A stretch of 64,000 nucleotides of DNA from Luzula sylvatica (taxonomy: Eukaryota; Streptophyta; Magnoliopsida; Poales; Juncaceae), in assembly GCA_946800325.1 (NCBI GenBank), contig OX326956.1:50701052-50765051 (forward strand), given 5' to 3'. Position numbers and translations under genes: made by a program. Position 1 is the stretch's first letter; every line of letters starts with the position of its first letter. The notes beneath the pieces were generated by a model. The model saw only the letters and a program-made list of their open reading frames with translations. It did no database searches and was not told where the DNA came from. Of the stretch, positions 63,634 through 64,000 are shown piece by piece.

Positions 63634-64000
63634 GTTAAAATCTTGTTTTGAATCTAAAAACAAACTTTCTTAGTGTTTGTGAAATTTGGTGAAAAGTTAT
63701 AAAGTAAAAGATACGATACAATTGATCTAAAAACACGTTATTTGAACTCATCAAAGCGTTAAAATCTTATTTGGAATTGAAAAACAAATTTTCTTAGTGT
63801 TTGTGAAATTTGGTGAAAATTTATGTACTAAAAGATACGATACAAATGATCTAAAAACACGTTATTTGAAATCCTCAAAGCGTTAAAATCTTGTTTTGAA
63901 ATCGAATGACAAACTTTCTTAGTGTATGTGAAATTTGGTGAAAAGTTATGTTGTAAAAGATACGATACAAATGATCTAAAAACACGTTATTTGAACTCCT
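63634..64000. repeat. Start of next HOR, slots 1-3, cut by window end
   Basis: Slot 1 (CTAAAAAC, GATACAATTG), slot 2 with the rare TCTTATTTGG plus a private GGAATTG, ending in GAAATCC, then slot 3 with GAATGACAAAC. Slot 2 matches the block at 12,770 rather than the adjacent A, B or C blocks, so a left-type HOR may resume beyond the window. Confidence 0.8.

Larger units (their letters stand above)
1..64000. repeat. 124 bp satellite DNA array, complete window
   Basis: The window is a continuous head-to-tail tandem array of a 124 bp monomer, about 516 copies, with no interruption and no inverted copy seen. Monomer starts (GTTAAAATC) can be followed at 124 bp steps throughout. Departures are small: +1 in monomers with GAAATCGAAT or GTAGTTTAAAG, -2 in monomers with AGTGTGTGAAA, -1 at 38,304 and its copies, and -5 near 4,779. 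Nothing between monomers is left over, so there is no intergenic space to annotate separately. Arrays of this kind are known from centromeres and heterochromatin of eukaryotes. Centromeric function is inferred, since the sequence alone does not show CENH3 loading. The window starts 3 bases into a monomer and ends inside one, so the array continues on both sides. Confidence 0.99.
34345..64000. repeat. 11.4 kb super-repeat (A+B+C), two full copies and a shortened third
   Basis: Unit 1 is 34,345-45,761 (11,417 bp) and unit 2 is 45,762-57,179 (11,418 bp). Each is 39 + 39 + 14 = 92 monomers. Unit 3 starts at 57,180 and has A then C, without B. GATACGATGC of slot 1 lies at 34,421, 45,838 and 57,256. 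Differences between units are few: slot 9 A/C at 35,380/46,797, the 1 bp slot-32 deletion at 38,304 absent at 49,721, and slot 17 A/T at 47,817/59,235. Confidence 0.92.

Noticed and set aside
1..64000. CRISPR array
   Set aside because: Repeats are 124 bp and contiguous, with no unique spacers, no 20-50 bp repeat unit and no cas genes.
1..64000. Transposable element, LTR or terminal inverted repeats
   Set aside because: Every stretch can be assigned to the monomer. No non-satellite insert, target-site duplication or inverted segment was seen.
1..64000. CENP-B box
   Set aside because: The monomer has no stretch resembling the mammalian box core with its GC-rich half; G+C is too low and the key CGGG is absent.
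1..64000. Telomeric repeat
   Set aside because: No tandem TTTAGGG, TTAGGG or TTAGG runs; TTAGG occurs only once per TTAGGTAG monomer.
1..64000. Replication origin of yeast ARS type in ATTTATGTA segments
   Set aside because: Only partial matches to the 11 bp consensus, in slots 2 and 8 alone, and no reason to expect that origin type here.
1..64000. tRNA, rRNA or structured RNA genes
   Set aside because: No region departs from the monomer, and the short dyads are too small and AT-rich to indicate an RNA gene.

Overview
The whole 64 kb window is one uninterrupted, head-to-tail satellite DNA array. It holds about 516 copies of a 124 bp, AT-rich monomer (about 28% G+C for the consensus), all in the same orientation. 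I found no protein-coding gene, RNA gene, transposon, CRISPR array or non-satellite spacer. The short minus-strand open frames that recur are by-products of the repeat: they need a TTG start and span one and a half monomers. This architecture points to a eukaryotic, probably centromeric or heterochromatic, region. A plant is my first guess. From memory, a 124 bp holocentromeric satellite (Lusy1) is reported in the woodrush Luzula sylvatica, but I cannot compare sequences here, so the species stays open.

Monomers are counted from the G of GTTAAAATC. Marker variants let nearly every monomer be given a slot in a higher-order repeat (HOR). Each HOR begins after a monomer ending in TTATTCGAAC. From 19,338 to the right the array is regular: 39-monomer HORs of 4,838-4,841 bp start at 19,338, 29,507, 34,345, 39,185, 45,762, 50,603 and 57,180. 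A 43-monomer chimera starts at 24,176 and 13-14-monomer short blocks start at 44,025, 55,443 and 62,021. From 1 to 19,337 the array is irregular. Blocks of 12, 25, 19, 6, 10, 8, 23, 19, 21 and 13 monomers are built from the same slot types in different combinations, with several hybrid monomers.

Larger duplications lie on top of the HORs: a 2,602 bp tandem duplication (13,789-18,992), a 10,169 bp tandem duplication (15,600-35,937) that copies part of the first, and an 11,417/11,418 bp super-repeat (34,345-45,761, 45,762-57,179, then a shortened third copy). Junctions fall in register inside short tracts of identity, as expected of unequal crossing-over. The 39-mers come in two types that differ by a five-monomer cassette swap at slots 19-23 and by slots 37-38. 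The window therefore reads as a layered record of recent satellite amplification. I found no novel gene system. What merits a second look is the nested duplication history, the cassette swap, the recombinant origin of one HOR copy, and a conserved pair of mutually exclusive dyads in every monomer.
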